Positions 7,314 to 15,205 are shown, counted from the first letter of the stretch. The stretch is DNA of 64,000 nucleotides from Nostoc sp. UHCC 0302 (GCF_038096175.1 NZ_CP151102.1:62001-126000); one strand, 5' to 3'. A program made the numbers and translations. Notes: generated by a model not told the origin, from the letters alone.

Positions 7314-9020
7314 ATGACACTGTATCAAGTCACTCAAACCACCGACAACGGAAACGGAGACACGGTAGGCACTCTCAGCTATGCCATTCTCCAAGCCAAT
7401 CGCAATGCAGGGACTGACGCGATCGAATTGAAAACGAACGTCAGAATTACGAGCGTAATGAAGAGGCTGCCTGATAGTGATATCGTGATCATCGGCAACG
7501 ACAAGACAGTTAGTGGCGATGCCAACAATAATGGGCAAACTGACAATGAAGATTTGCGTCCGTTCTTCATCAAGTCTGGAAACGTGAAATTCTACGACCT
7601 GACTATTACCAACAGCACTGCTAAAGGAGGGGATAGTCGCTTGGGTGGCGGCGGTGCGGGAATGGGAGGAGGGATGTTTATCTACGGTGGGGATGTCTCT
7701 TTAAGCAACGTAACTTTTAGCAACAACCTAGCGCAAGGTGGCTCCACCACTGAGCAAGGCCTCGGCAATGGTGGCGGTGGTATGTTCGGCAACGGCGGCT
7801 TCGGCGGCGGCGGCGGCGGATTGTTTGCTTCTGGCAGTAATACTAATGGCGGCTATGGTGGTAGTGGTAACTATAGCAGCAACGACAGATTCTTCGGTAA
7901 AGGCGGCGATAGTGGCGGCTACGGCTTCGGTGCCGCCGGCGGCAACGGCGGCTTCGGTGCCGGCGGCGGCAACGCACGCAACGGCGGCAACGGCGGCTTT
8001 GGTGGCGGCGGTGGCTACGGCAGAGAAAGAGGCGGCAACGGGGGCTACGGCGGCGGCGGTGCCTACGGCTACGGCCGCTTAGGCGAGGGCGGCTATGGCG
8101 GCGGCTTTGGTGCCGGCAGCGGCGCAGGGATGGGAGGTGCGATGTTTATCCGTAGTGGCAAGCTCACCCTCAACGGAGTCAATCTGAATAACAATTCAGC
8201 AAATAGCGGTAGTCAAGGCAATGGCAGTAAAGGCTTGGGAGGGGCATTGTTCATCATGCAGCGCACTGAAAATTCCAACGATAACAATCAAGGGATGCCT
8301 ACCACTTTGCCGACTGTTGTCTCTGAGGGGGCGCAGCCAACCTACTCAGGCAATTCCGCCAGCGATGATACAGGAGCCAGCAATAATAACGACAACGTAT
8401 TTGGCACTGTCAACACCGTGACTGACTCCAAGGCTGGTAATGATACTATCAATGGCACTAACAACAGCGATATTCTAGATGGCGGTGCAGGCAACGACAC
8501 TATCAATGGACTCGGCAGCAACGACATTTTGATTGGCGGTCAGGGCAACGACAACCTCAACGGTGGTGCTGGTAGTGACATCCTCTACGGTGGGCTTGGC
8601 AGTGATAATCTCAATGGTGGGGCGGGAAATGACTCCCTGATTGGCGGTGCTGGGAGCGATCGCTTTATTTTCAACTCTGGACAAGCGTTTACTTCTGCGG
8701 GTGTGGGACTAGATACTGTCAGCGATTTTGTGCAAGGTACGGATAAGATTGCTTTGTCCAAATCCACTTTTACTGGCATTGGTAGTGCAGTGGGCAATGG
8801 ATTCAGTCAAAATAATGAGTTTGATGTTGTTGATAATCTCAATCTCGTGACCGATCTTTTTGAGGGATTGGGAGCCGCCAATATCATATACAATCGCCAA
8901 GATCGAGGCTTGTACTACGTCGATGACGGTCTTTTTGGTGGTCTAACAAACCCGACCAAATTTGCTACGCTTCAAGGCAACTTCACACCGACTGCCAGCG
9001 ATTTTGTGATTACCACCTAG
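7314..9020 (+). CDS. RTX-type calcium-binding, Gly/Tyr-rich secreted protein
   Basis: 568 residues. Residues ~1-108 have beta-helix-like character. Residues ~110-277 are extremely glycine-rich with many GGYGG/GGFGG units, and residues ~373-452 are a run of GGxGxDxxx nonapeptides (GGAGNDTINGLGSND and following), which in RTX proteins bind calcium and fold after type I secretion. The C-terminal ~110 residues (FIFNSG..., TVSDFVQGTDKIALS) match the usual end of such proteins, which carries the secretion signal. No N-terminal signal peptide is present, in keeping with type I export. A sulfotransferase and an APS kinase follow on the same strand, which raises the possibility that this protein or a surface glycan is sulfated. 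The GC-rich glycine tract differs in composition from its neighbours. Confidence 0.85.
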   Translation: MTLYQVTQTTDNGNGDTVGTLSYAILQANRNAGTDAIELKTNVRITSVMKRLPDSDIVIIGNDKTVSGDANNNGQTDNEDLRPFFIKSGNVKFYDLTITNSTAKGGDSRLGGGGAGMGGGMFIYGGDVSLSNVTFSNNLAQGGSTTEQGLGNGGGGMFGNGGFGGGGGGLFASGSNTNGGYGGSGNYSSNDRFFGKGGDSGGYGFGAAGGNGGFGAGGGNARNGGNGGFGGGGGYGRERGGNGGYGGGGAYGYGRLGEGGYGGGFGAGSGAGMGGAMFIRSGKLTLNGVNLNNNSANSGSQGNGSKGLGGALFIMQRTENSNDNNQGMPTTLPTVVSEGAQPTYSGNSASDDTGASNNNDNVFGTVNTVTDSKAGNDTINGTNNSDILDGGAGNDTINGLGSNDILIGGQGNDNLNGGAGSDILYGGLGSDNLNGGAGNDSLIGGAGSDRFIFNSGQAFTSAGVGLDTVSDFVQGTDKIALSKSTFTGIGSAVGNGFSQNNEFDVVDNLNLVTDLFEGLGAANIIYNRQDRGLYYVDDGLFGGLTNPTKFATLQGNFTPTASDFVITT

Positions 9021-9192
9021 CTAGAGTAATTTATCAAACAGAATACATTCGTCAGGAGTCAGAATGAGCGTATGAATTGGAGTCGAACTGGCTCCTGAAT
9101 GAGTGTAAAATCATGCAAAAATGCCTTGATAAATTCCTGTCTTTATTCTGACTTTTGGATGCTGAATTATTACATAACTACGAATTATCCAA

Positions 9193-10110
9193 GTGACACA
9201 ACCTAAACTACACTTTATCTCTGGATTACCCCGTTCCGGTTCCACCTTACTCGGAGCTTTGCTGCGACAAAATCCCCGCTTTCACGCCAGTATGAGCAGT
9301 CCTGTTGGGGGTCTAGTCATCAGTATGCTGGAAGCCATGAGTGCAGATAATGAGTTTTCAGTTTTTATTACAAAAGAACAAAAACAAGCTTTAACTAGAA
9401 CGATTTTTTCAACTTACTATCAGCCGCAAGCAGACAAAGCAGTTATCTTTGATACCAATCGCTTGTGGTGTAGCAAATTGCCTTTAATCCACGAGCTATT
9501 CCCCGATGCGAAAGTGATTTGCTGCGTGCGGAATGTTGCTTGGATTATGGATAGTGTCGAACGATTGATTCGGAAAAATGCTTTTGATGTGTCGCGTTTA
9601 TTTAATAATTCTGGTGAACGTTCTACCGTTTACACGCGCACCGAAGCTTTAAGTCAATCGGGTAGGTTAGTTGGGTTTGCTTATAACGCTCTCAAGGAAG
9701 CATTTTACAGTGAATATAGCGAATCTTTACTTTTGGTAGACTACGATATTTTAAGCCAAGCTCCCGATAAAACCTTATCGCTGATTTATCAATTTCTGGG
9801 AGAATCACCCTTCGAGCATGACTTTACTAATGTGGAGTACGAAGCTAACGAATTTGACCGTCGGCTGAATACAGAAGGACTGCATCAAGTACGCTCCAAA
9901 GTCGAGTTTCAACCACGTGCAACCATTTTACCCCCTGATTTATTTGCTCAATATGAAAGCTTATCTTTCTGGGAAACTCCAACCAGTAGTAGTCTAGCAA
10001 ATGTGATTGTTGCTCAACCACAGATTCCTCTAGCACCCCAGAGTGATACAGAACTGTTTGACTCTTTAAATGGCTCTAAGTCGAAAAAATCAACTAAACA
10101 GAAAAGGTAA
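9193..10110 (+). CDS. PAPS-dependent sulfotransferase family protein
   Basis: 305 residues from a GTG start. The N-terminus FISGLPRSGSTLLGALLRQ is the 5'-phosphosulfate-binding loop of sulfotransferases, and VICCVRNVAWIMDSVERL (residues ~112-130) fits the 3'-phosphate-binding segment. The general type resembles bacterial sulfotransferase and tyrosylprotein-sulfotransferase-like enzymes, which move sulfate from PAPS to a hydroxyl of a sugar, lipid or tyrosine. The acceptor is not evident. The gene lies between the RTX gene and an APS kinase that makes PAPS, so the pair can form a sulfation module. The last ~25 residues are basic and low-complexity. Confidence 0.85.
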   Translation: MTQPKLHFISGLPRSGSTLLGALLRQNPRFHASMSSPVGGLVISMLEAMSADNEFSVFITKEQKQALTRTIFSTYYQPQADKAVIFDTNRLWCSKLPLIHELFPDAKVICCVRNVAWIMDSVERLIRKNAFDVSRLFNNSGERSTVYTRTEALSQSGRLVGFAYNALKEAFYSEYSESLLLVDYDILSQAPDKTLSLIYQFLGESPFEHDFTNVEYEANEFDRRLNTEGLHQVRSKVEFQPRATILPPDLFAQYESLSFWETPTSSSLANVIVAQPQIPLAPQSDTELFDSLNGSKSKKSTKQKR

Positions 10111-10214
10111 GAATTCAGGAGTCAGAATTTATGAGAATTTCAGTAAAATTAAGATATTGATTTATCAAATTTTAGCCTGATTCTTTAATTATTCATCAGG
10201 ACTGAATTCTGACT
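10109..10214. repeat. Heptamer-type (STRR-like) repeat between sulfotransferase and APS kinase
   Basis: GAATTCA-GGAGTCA-GAATTTA heptamers open the gap, and a reversed version (GGACTGAATTCTGAC) closes it. The same words occur at 6877-7162, 9050-9070 and 21304-21332. Such heptanucleotide runs are common between genes in heterocystous cyanobacteria. Confidence 0.5.
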
Positions 10215-10237
10215 AAAAAGTTAATTTGAAATGAAGT

Positions 10238-10789
10238 ATGAAACAATTTGGTGCAATTCTCTGGCTGACAGGATTAAGTGGTGCTGGGAAAACAACGATC
10301 GCTCAAGGTATAGCCCAAGAACTTCAAAAGAGAAATTGCTTAGTAGAAGTGCTAGATGGTGATATAATTCGCACCCATCTTTGTGCAGGATTGGGTTTTA
10401 GCAAACAAGACCGAGATACAAATGTGCGTCGTATTGACTTTGTTGCAGAACTACTCAGTCGCAATGGCGTAATTGCAATCGTTGCAGCAATCAGCCCCTA
10501 CCGTGAAGTTCGAGAGCAACTCAAAAAAACTTCTACCAATTTTGTCGAAGTTTATGTAGATGCTCCACTTTCGGTTTGTGAATTCCGTGATGTGAAAGGA
10601 CTCTACGCTAAAGCCAAAGCAGGGGAAATTAAGCATTTTACTGGCATTTCTGATCCTTATGAAGAACCATTAAATCCAGAGATTATCTGTCAAACTGATA
10701 AATTTACCGTTGAGCAATGTGTTAAGCAAGTACTTGATTATTTAGAACGGCAAAACTTAATCTGTGCTTTAGAGCTTGTTACAAAATAA
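10238..10789 (+). CDS. cysC: Adenylylsulfate (APS) kinase
   Basis: 183 residues, the normal length for a stand-alone APS kinase. It phosphorylates adenosine 5'-phosphosulfate with ATP to give PAPS in the cytoplasm. The P-loop GLSGAGKTT is at residues ~12-20. LDGDIIRTHL, GFSKQDRDTNVRRI and AAISPYREVRE are the family's substrate-binding blocks, and VYVDAPLSVCEFRDVKGLY precedes the mobile lid. It follows the sulfotransferase by 127 bp on the same strand, so its likely role here is to feed PAPS to that enzyme and not to assimilation in general. No sulfate-adenylyltransferase gene is in the window. Confidence 0.92.
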   Translation: MKQFGAILWLTGLSGAGKTTIAQGIAQELQKRNCLVEVLDGDIIRTHLCAGLGFSKQDRDTNVRRIDFVAELLSRNGVIAIVAAISPYREVREQLKKTSTNFVEVYVDAPLSVCEFRDVKGLYAKAKAGEIKHFTGISDPYEEPLNPEIICQTDKFTVEQCVKQVLDYLERQNLICALELVTK

Positions 10790-10794
10790 TTTTG

Positions 10795-10850
10795 TACACG
10801 CCGCATGGTAAGGCTGTGGCGTTAGCCGAGATGATAGGGAAGTTTCTGAT
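10795..10850 (+). pseudogene. Degenerate gene remnant, dispersed family copy C
   Basis: A short scrap, GGTAAGGCTGTGGCGTTAG followed by CCGAGATGATAGGG, corresponds to the GEAV-LA-MM block of copies B and D. A shared TATGTCAACTA-CTGCATA word (near 10873 here and 13817 in copy D) extends the likeness towards the tandem element. Confidence 0.4.
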
Positions 10851-10954
10851 GTAGAAGTGAATACTGCTCACTATGTCAACTATCTGCATATATAACCGCG
10901 ATATCAATGTATTATCAAGCAGATAAAGTGTTATGATTGTTAGAATGATGGCTA

Positions 10955-10976
10955 GAAACTGTCTTAACTGTCCTTA
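10955..10976 (+). promoter_or_regulatory. TTAACTGTC tandem element, site 3 (upstream of hemopexin-repeat gene)
   Basis: A degenerate unit GAAACTGTC (10955-10963) is followed by TTAACTGTC (10964-10972) and CTTA. The end of the element is about 60 bp before the start codon at 11034, similar to sites 1 and 6. Confidence 0.6.
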
Positions 10977-11033
10977 TATTCTTCAGAAAATTTTGCAATA
11001 TTAAAAACTATTGCAGCCATCGAAGGAAGTTTT

Positions 11034-12242
11034 TTGTCAAAAAGTAGAGTTCAAATCATGGTAGATACATCTGTATACAGTAAAGCCTATTTCTTTAAAG
11101 GCAATCAATATATTCGTTACGATATCGCAGAGGATAAAGCTGATGCAGGTTATCCAAAGTCAATTAAAGGTAACTGGGCTGGAATGGAAGCTTTTGCTGA
11201 TGGTGTAGATGCTGTTATCAACTGGGGCAACGGAAAAGCATATTTCTTTAAAGGCAATCAATATATTCGCTACGATATCGCAGAGGATAAAGCTGATACG
11301 GGATATCCAATGTCAATTAAGGATAACAACTACTGGCCTGGATTAGATGCTTTTGCTGATGGTGTAGATGCTGTTATCAACTGGGGCAACGGAAAAGCAT
11401 ATTTCTTTAAAGGCAATCAATATATTCGCTACGATATCGCAGAGGATAAAGCTGATGCGGGTTATCCAATGTCAATTAAGGCTAACAACTATTGGCCTGG
11501 GTTGGATGCTTTTGCTGATGGTGTAGATGCTGTTGTCAACTGGGGCAATGGAAAAGCATATTTCTTTAAAGGCAATCAATATATTCGCTACGATATCGCA
11601 GAGGATAAAGCTGATGCGGGTTATCCAATGTCAATTAAGGATAACAACTACTGGCCTGGAATGGAAGCTTTTGCTGATGGTGTAGATGCTGCTGTCGAAT
11701 GGGGCAACGCAAAGCAAACACCACCTGACTTACCACCTATCTCTAATAATGGAACGATCACTACCCAAGCAGGTAAAACCTATAAGGTTAAGATAACAGT
11801 CAATATTCCTGGCAATATTAGCTATAACAATAGCTTTGGTATCTTTGCAATCAATGATGATGGAAGTGTTGCCCGAGCCAAACCAGGAGAGTCTAATTAC
11901 GCTCAAACAGTAGTGACAAATCGGATTCCACTATCAGGTGCTGACCAAGGTTCATATACAAAAGGACAAACTTTTGAGTACGATTTACCGGGTGGGCCAA
12001 CATATAGTGTTTTTCTGATTGCTAACGGTACTCCGACTTCATTCTTAGAGAAAAACCCGCAAAATCAGGGTTCTGTTCCTCCTTTAGCTTACTTCTTCAA
12101 TACTGCTGCTAATCCTGATGGCAAATCTCATGTCAAAGTCATATCAGCTAATGAATACGGTTTTGAAGATACTTACGGTGGTGGAGATCAAGATTTTGAT
12201 GACTTAATTGTGAAGTTAGAAACTTTTGAGCTGAAGCAGTAA
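11034..12242 (+). CDS. Hemopexin-repeat protein with C-terminal DUF4114 domain
   Basis: 402 residues. I chose the TTG start because AAGGAAG lies just upstream; an ATG eight codons later is the alternative. Residues ~17-226 are four hemopexin-type repeats of 51-53 residues (KAYFFKGNQYIRYDIAEDKA ... FADGVDAVINWGNG), enough for one four-bladed propeller of the photopexin/hemopexin kind that binds metals, haem or surface ligands. Residues ~235-400 are a DUF4114-type domain ending YGFEDTYGGGDQDFDDLIVK, an acidic Asp-rich signature usually found in exported cyanobacterial proteins. The same C-terminal domain, nearly residue for residue, ends the ricin-lectin protein at 60894-61883. No classical signal peptide is visible. 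The four repeats are nearly identical at DNA level, which suggests recent expansion. Confidence 0.85.
   Translation: MSKSRVQIMVDTSVYSKAYFFKGNQYIRYDIAEDKADAGYPKSIKGNWAGMEAFADGVDAVINWGNGKAYFFKGNQYIRYDIAEDKADTGYPMSIKDNNYWPGLDAFADGVDAVINWGNGKAYFFKGNQYIRYDIAEDKADAGYPMSIKANNYWPGLDAFADGVDAVVNWGNGKAYFFKGNQYIRYDIAEDKADAGYPMSIKDNNYWPGMEAFADGVDAAVEWGNAKQTPPDLPPISNNGTITTQAGKTYKVKITVNIPGNISYNNSFGIFAINDDGSVARAKPGESNYAQTVVTNRIPLSGADQGSYTKGQTFEYDLPGGPTYSVFLIANGTPTSFLEKNPQNQGSVPPLAYFFNTAANPDGKSHVKVISANEYGFEDTYGGGDQDFDDLIVKLETFELKQ
11082..11711 (+). repeat. Four tandem ~156-bp coding repeats (hemopexin blades)
   Basis: Units start at 11082, 11235, 11394 and 11553; the first is 153 bp and the others 159 bp. 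Base identity between units is very high, including at synonymous sites (GGCAATCAATATATTCG in every unit), so they were duplicated or homogenised recently. Confidence 0.9.
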
Positions 12243-12293
12243 AACTATTCAAACAACCTCTAATAAAAACTGCAAATTAGGGTAGATAAGATT

Positions 12294-13457
12294 ATGAGCC
12301 AAGCAATAACTAAATTCAAGATTGAGGCTAACGATGATTCAGAACCTTCGTATGAGCTTGGGTGGGATTTTCTGACAACAGACCTGAATAAAGATGCTGG
12401 AGGAAAATTCATCTATTTTGGATATCAAAGTATAGATGGGCAACCTCCTATTACTTCTGTAGATGTCAAATCTTATGATTCTGCACAGTCTAATCCCCCG
12501 CAAGGGTGGTCTTGGGATTCGACAGATTTAAATCAAGGAGCAGGTGGTAAACATATTTATCTGTTGTGGAAAACTGGAGAAAGTAACAAGCCTGCTATTA
12601 TCAATGTTCAAGTGATTGCTGGTGATCAAAGTTCTCCTCCAAATATTCCAGGATGGATAGCCATTCCACAAGATATAAATGAAGGATCTGGAGGAGCTTA
12701 TATTTGGCTTTATTACAGCACGACAGTACCAATAGTTAAGTCTCCTCCGAAATGGAGGTTTCGTTTCCATACTCTAGAAGTTATTAAAGCTCAGGAACAA
12801 TCTGGGCTTAGTAACGGTGATGAGCCATATTTTATTTTTTTTGGTGTCAGGTCAACCTTTCAAGTTCCTGGTTCAACAAAAGTATTCTGGCATCAGTTCA
12901 TTAACGATAGTTGGGCATCGGGTATAGACACAAGAGATAAAGCAACAATTCCAAAAGACATGGGAGAATTAATTTTCCCCGATGTTAAGCTATTGAGCGA
13001 AGCAGACATATTTGATAATAATAAGGCTCCAGAAATCATTGGTTTTCTTGGAGTATGCCTTGAAAGTGATAACACAAGAGCTAAGGACATCATAAATTTG
13101 ATGAGTAAGCTTGAGCAAGCTATTTTTGATGAGTTTAAAAAAATGATTGAGGACGGGAAATTTGATATAACTGATCCTGCTAAAGCAATAAATGAGGCAA
13201 CACAACATATTCAGAAGGCTTTGGAACTAAGTCTCGCAGATAAACTCACACTATTTCTGATTGCTATTGGCGATCCAGATGATTTTATCGGGTTTAACAG
13301 TAAATTTTATGTGGCAGGTGATTCATCAGTGAAAAAATTTCTTTCAGAATTTGACGTGCCAGTTGAATGTTTAGAAGACAACAGAAATTTAGAACTTAAG
13401 TTTGAAGGTGACGGTGCCAATTATAAGGTTTTATGGAAATCTCATGCGCTAACTTGA
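12294..13457 (+). CDS. MABP-repeat protein of unknown function
   Basis: 387 residues. Residues ~1-148 hold three copies of the W-x(4-8)-DLN-x-GAGG-x-x-IYLxY pattern (TTDLNKDAGGKFIYFGY, STDLNQGAGGKHIYLLW, PQDINEGSGGAYIWLYY). This is the hallmark of the MABP beta-prism, which is found beside membrane-attack-type and trafficking domains and binds lipid or surface ligands. The remaining ~240 residues form an alpha/beta region that I do not recognise (FHTLEVIKAQEQSGLSNGDE at its start). There is no signal peptide. The gene follows the hemopexin/DUF4114 gene by 51 bp on the same strand and is probably co-transcribed from the same tandem element. Confidence 0.7.
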   Translation: MSQAITKFKIEANDDSEPSYELGWDFLTTDLNKDAGGKFIYFGYQSIDGQPPITSVDVKSYDSAQSNPPQGWSWDSTDLNQGAGGKHIYLLWKTGESNKPAIINVQVIAGDQSSPPNIPGWIAIPQDINEGSGGAYIWLYYSTTVPIVKSPPKWRFRFHTLEVIKAQEQSGLSNGDEPYFIFFGVRSTFQVPGSTKVFWHQFINDSWASGIDTRDKATIPKDMGELIFPDVKLLSEADIFDNNKAPEIIGFLGVCLESDNTRAKDIINLMSKLEQAIFDEFKKMIEDGKFDITDPAKAINEATQHIQKALELSLADKLTLFLIAIGDPDDFIGFNSKFYVAGDSSVKKFLSEFDVPVECLEDNRNLELKFEGDGANYKVLWKSHALT

Positions 13458-13675
13458 GGTTATACTTTTCATCACATTGAGGAACTTATAACAACACAGA
13501 TACTCATAAGGGGAGTTTTTCCGCCGCCCATACTGATACTGTTGATGAATGTAATACATAGTTGTATTCTAGGGTATTACGTAAGCTCAAACCTTCAATC
13601 TATCGTTGCAGCTTTGAGTTGTAATACTTTTGTTTATGCGTTTGTAATATTTTCGCTAATAGTATCATCACCGTA

Positions 13676-13820
13676 GGCGATCGCTCCTTCCTTTTGAGTG
13701 GGCGAAGCAACAGCAGATTGTGCTGGGGATGTCGGGAGGAGCGCTCCCTGGGTGAGGCTGTGGTGTTGGCCCAAATTATGCGGCGGTTGACGATGCAGGA
13801 ATAAGTTGGAGTCTTTATGT
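13676..13820 (+). pseudogene. Degenerate gene remnant, dispersed family copy D
   Basis: Begins with a HIP1 octamer, then TTTTGAGTGGGCGAAGCA (FEWAKQ block), GGGGATGTCGGGAG (MSG block) and, in another frame, SLGEAVVLAQIMRRLTMQE followed by a stop. It is the clearest version of the C-terminal end of the unknown parent gene. Confidence 0.5.
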
Positions 13821-13901
13821 CAACTCCCTGCATACGGAGAAATACATACTAATTTAGTATTAGGCAATTAAGCTGTTATTTAATATTTTTATGCTTGATA
13901 G

Positions 13902-13932
13902 TTAACTGTCTTAACTGTCTTAACTGTCCTTG
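13902..13932 (+). promoter_or_regulatory. TTAACTGTC tandem element, site 4 (upstream of ACP-like gene)
   Basis: Three perfect head-to-tail TTAACTGTC units (13902, 13911, 13920) end in CTTGTATTC. This is the longest uninterrupted run in the window and fixes the period at exactly 9 bp. The element ends about 150 bp before the ATG at 14084. Confidence 0.75.
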
Positions 13933-14083
13933 TATTCTAAAAGTAGTAAGTGATATTAATAGGTGTGAAAGACTTAAAGAAGAATGCAGAATTCAGAACT
14001 TAGTAATCTTTCAGTGGGGTAGAGTGAGTTCTCATAACTAAGCTTTACTTCAAATATTTGGTCTATATAGTGTGTAAAAATCT

Positions 14084-14320
14084 ATGAGTAATATTGAGGG
14101 AAGAGTCAAGTCGCTCATTAGTATCCAACTAGGTATAAAAGAAGAGGAAGTTACCCCAAGTGCTAGTTTTGTTGAAGATTTAGGCGCTGACGAACTGGAT
14201 GTTGTAGAATTGATAGCGGCATTGGAGGAGGAGTTCGACGTCGAAATTCCTGATGAAGAATCTAAAAAAGTTTCTACAGTACAAGCAGCTATAGATTACA
14301 TAGATTCTCACAAAGCATAA
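14084..14320 (+). CDS. Acyl-carrier-protein-like protein lacking the phosphopantetheine serine
   Basis: 78 residues with the normal ACP length and four-helix pattern ([38 protein letters not shown]). The invariant attachment motif Asp-Ser-Leu reads Asp-Glu-Leu here (codons GAC GAA CTG), so a phosphopantetheinyl transferase has no serine to modify and the protein cannot carry an acyl thioester in the usual way. The rest of helix II, which partners recognise, is intact, so a structural or regulatory role in holding a partner enzyme is possible. No fatty-acid or polyketide genes are nearby. It is preceded by the strongest TTAACTGTC element. Confidence 0.85.
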   Translation: MSNIEGRVKSLISIQLGIKEEEVTPSASFVEDLGADELDVVELIAALEEEFDVEIPDEESKKVSTVQAAIDYIDSHKA

Positions 14321-14362
14321 GTTTGAATTGAAAAGCTGGTAACTTTCATGTTCTTACTAATG

Positions 14363-14398
14363 ATTACCACCAAACTCATCAAAAAGTTTGATGGTAAT
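14363..14398. terminator. Hairpin between convergent genes
   Basis: ATTACCACCAAACT pairs with AGTTTGATGGTAAT (one mismatch) around an 8-base loop. It lies between the ends of the converging ACP-like and WGR genes and may end transcription from both sides. Confidence 0.55.
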
Positions 14399-14402
14399 TC
14401 GT

Positions 14403-14960
14403 TTACAAATGCCGCCAGAAGTTCTTGCTGATGGTCTTGAGACTGACAACCTTGGGTTCTTCAGTTGGTTCAGTAGTAGTAGCAACAGCAACCGCAGCAA
14501 CTTGTGGTGCAGGTGTCGTTAGCAGTGATTTGAGTAACTCTCGCTGATGATCCACATCTGCAACAGTGCGGTATATTGTGTAGGGATCAATTTGCATCCC
14601 TAATGGTGTGGGTACAATTTTTAAGTATTGATTCAGCATTTGAATATAATGCTCATCAAAATTCCTATTAACAACATAAGAGCGCAACCCATTAAGCAAT
14701 CCAATAGCTCTTTCAATTTCGTAAACATCACTTGTAGCTATTTGTGGCTGACTTTCGCGGTAGCCTTTCGTTTTCTTCTCGGCTAAGAGATTGTAGTATT
14801 TAGAAACAGCTTGTTGATGGCTATTAAAGGAATGAATTTTGGTTTGAGCGTTGTAGCCGACTCGTCCCCACTGAACTGTTAACTGACTACCTTCAACCTT
14901 AGCTGACCAGAATTTGTTGCTGTTGTTGGCAGCGTCAACATAAACAAGATATATTTCCAT
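14403..14960 (-). CDS. WGR-domain protein
   Basis: 185 residues. Residues ~1-75 form a WGR domain (EGSQLTVQWGRVGYNAQTK), a nucleic-acid-binding fold known from PARPs and from bacterial repair or conflict proteins. Residues ~95-155 (AIGLLNGLRSYVVNRNFDE ... IDPYTIYRTVADVDHQRELL) are a conserved helical companion seen in cyanobacterial WGR proteins, reminiscent of the PARP regulatory helices. No catalytic domain is present. The gene lies downstream of the AAA+ ATPase group on the same strand, so it may act with them on nucleic acids; this is an inference from position. Confidence 0.8.
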   Translation of the reverse strand: MEIYLVYVDAANNSNKFWSAKVEGSQLTVQWGRVGYNAQTKIHSFNSHQQAVSKYYNLLAEKKTKGYRESQPQIATSDVYEIERAIGLLNGLRSYVVNRNFDEHYIQMLNQYLKIVPTPLGMQIDPYTIYRTVADVDHQRELLKSLLTTPAPQVAAVAVATTTEPTEEPKVVSLKTISKNFWRHL

Positions 14961-15055
14961 AATTTTAATGCTGTTATTAGTGAGCAGGTGAATATTTGAT
15001 ATTCACTTTGTTTTGGCGTAGCGGTCGCTCTCTACAAAACGACCGCTTTTCACTC

Positions 15056-15200
15056 AGTTCATATTCCGAAATTTGGCAGCACGCAAAGATTGAGTTTTCG
15101 CCGTCTGTACAATAGGACTACTTGCGGGTCTTGCAGTAGCCGCCCTCTCCTTAGTAACAACGCCGCTCTGTATTGGTTTTACGGCAGTAGAAGAGGTTAG
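15056..15200 (-). pseudogene. Duplicated 3' tail of the Ycf46-like ATPase gene
   Basis: Read on the minus strand this encodes ...ATARPASSPIVQTAKTQSL and RAAKFRNMN then stop, almost the same as the C-terminus of the ATPase that ends at 15510 (ATARRASSPVEMTAKTQSL). Only ~30 codons are clearly alike; further upstream the likeness is lost. A small gene (15206-15436) separates the two tails, so a partial duplication or the loss of a second ATPase copy has occurred. Confidence 0.75.
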
Positions 15201-15205
15201 CAACA

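Larger units (their letters stand above)
13458..14083. other. Intergenic region with remnant D and tandem element 4
   Basis: About 220 bp after the MABP gene hold no recognisable content. They are followed by copy D of the dispersed remnant, the TTAACTGTC element at 13902 and an AT-rich leader up to the ATG at 14084. Confidence 0.5.

Noticed and set aside
7738-8082. Ala-rich 114-residue frame inside the RTX gene
   Set aside because: It is a shadow of the glycine-rich GGC/GGT codons read in another frame; no ribosome site and no homology.
11082-11711. Regular repeats as a CRISPR array
   Set aside because: The units are ~156 bp, coding and without unique spacers; they are protein blades.
13458-13675. 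Possible tRNA or small RNA after the MABP gene
   Set aside because: No cloverleaf, terminator pair or promoter could be made out.
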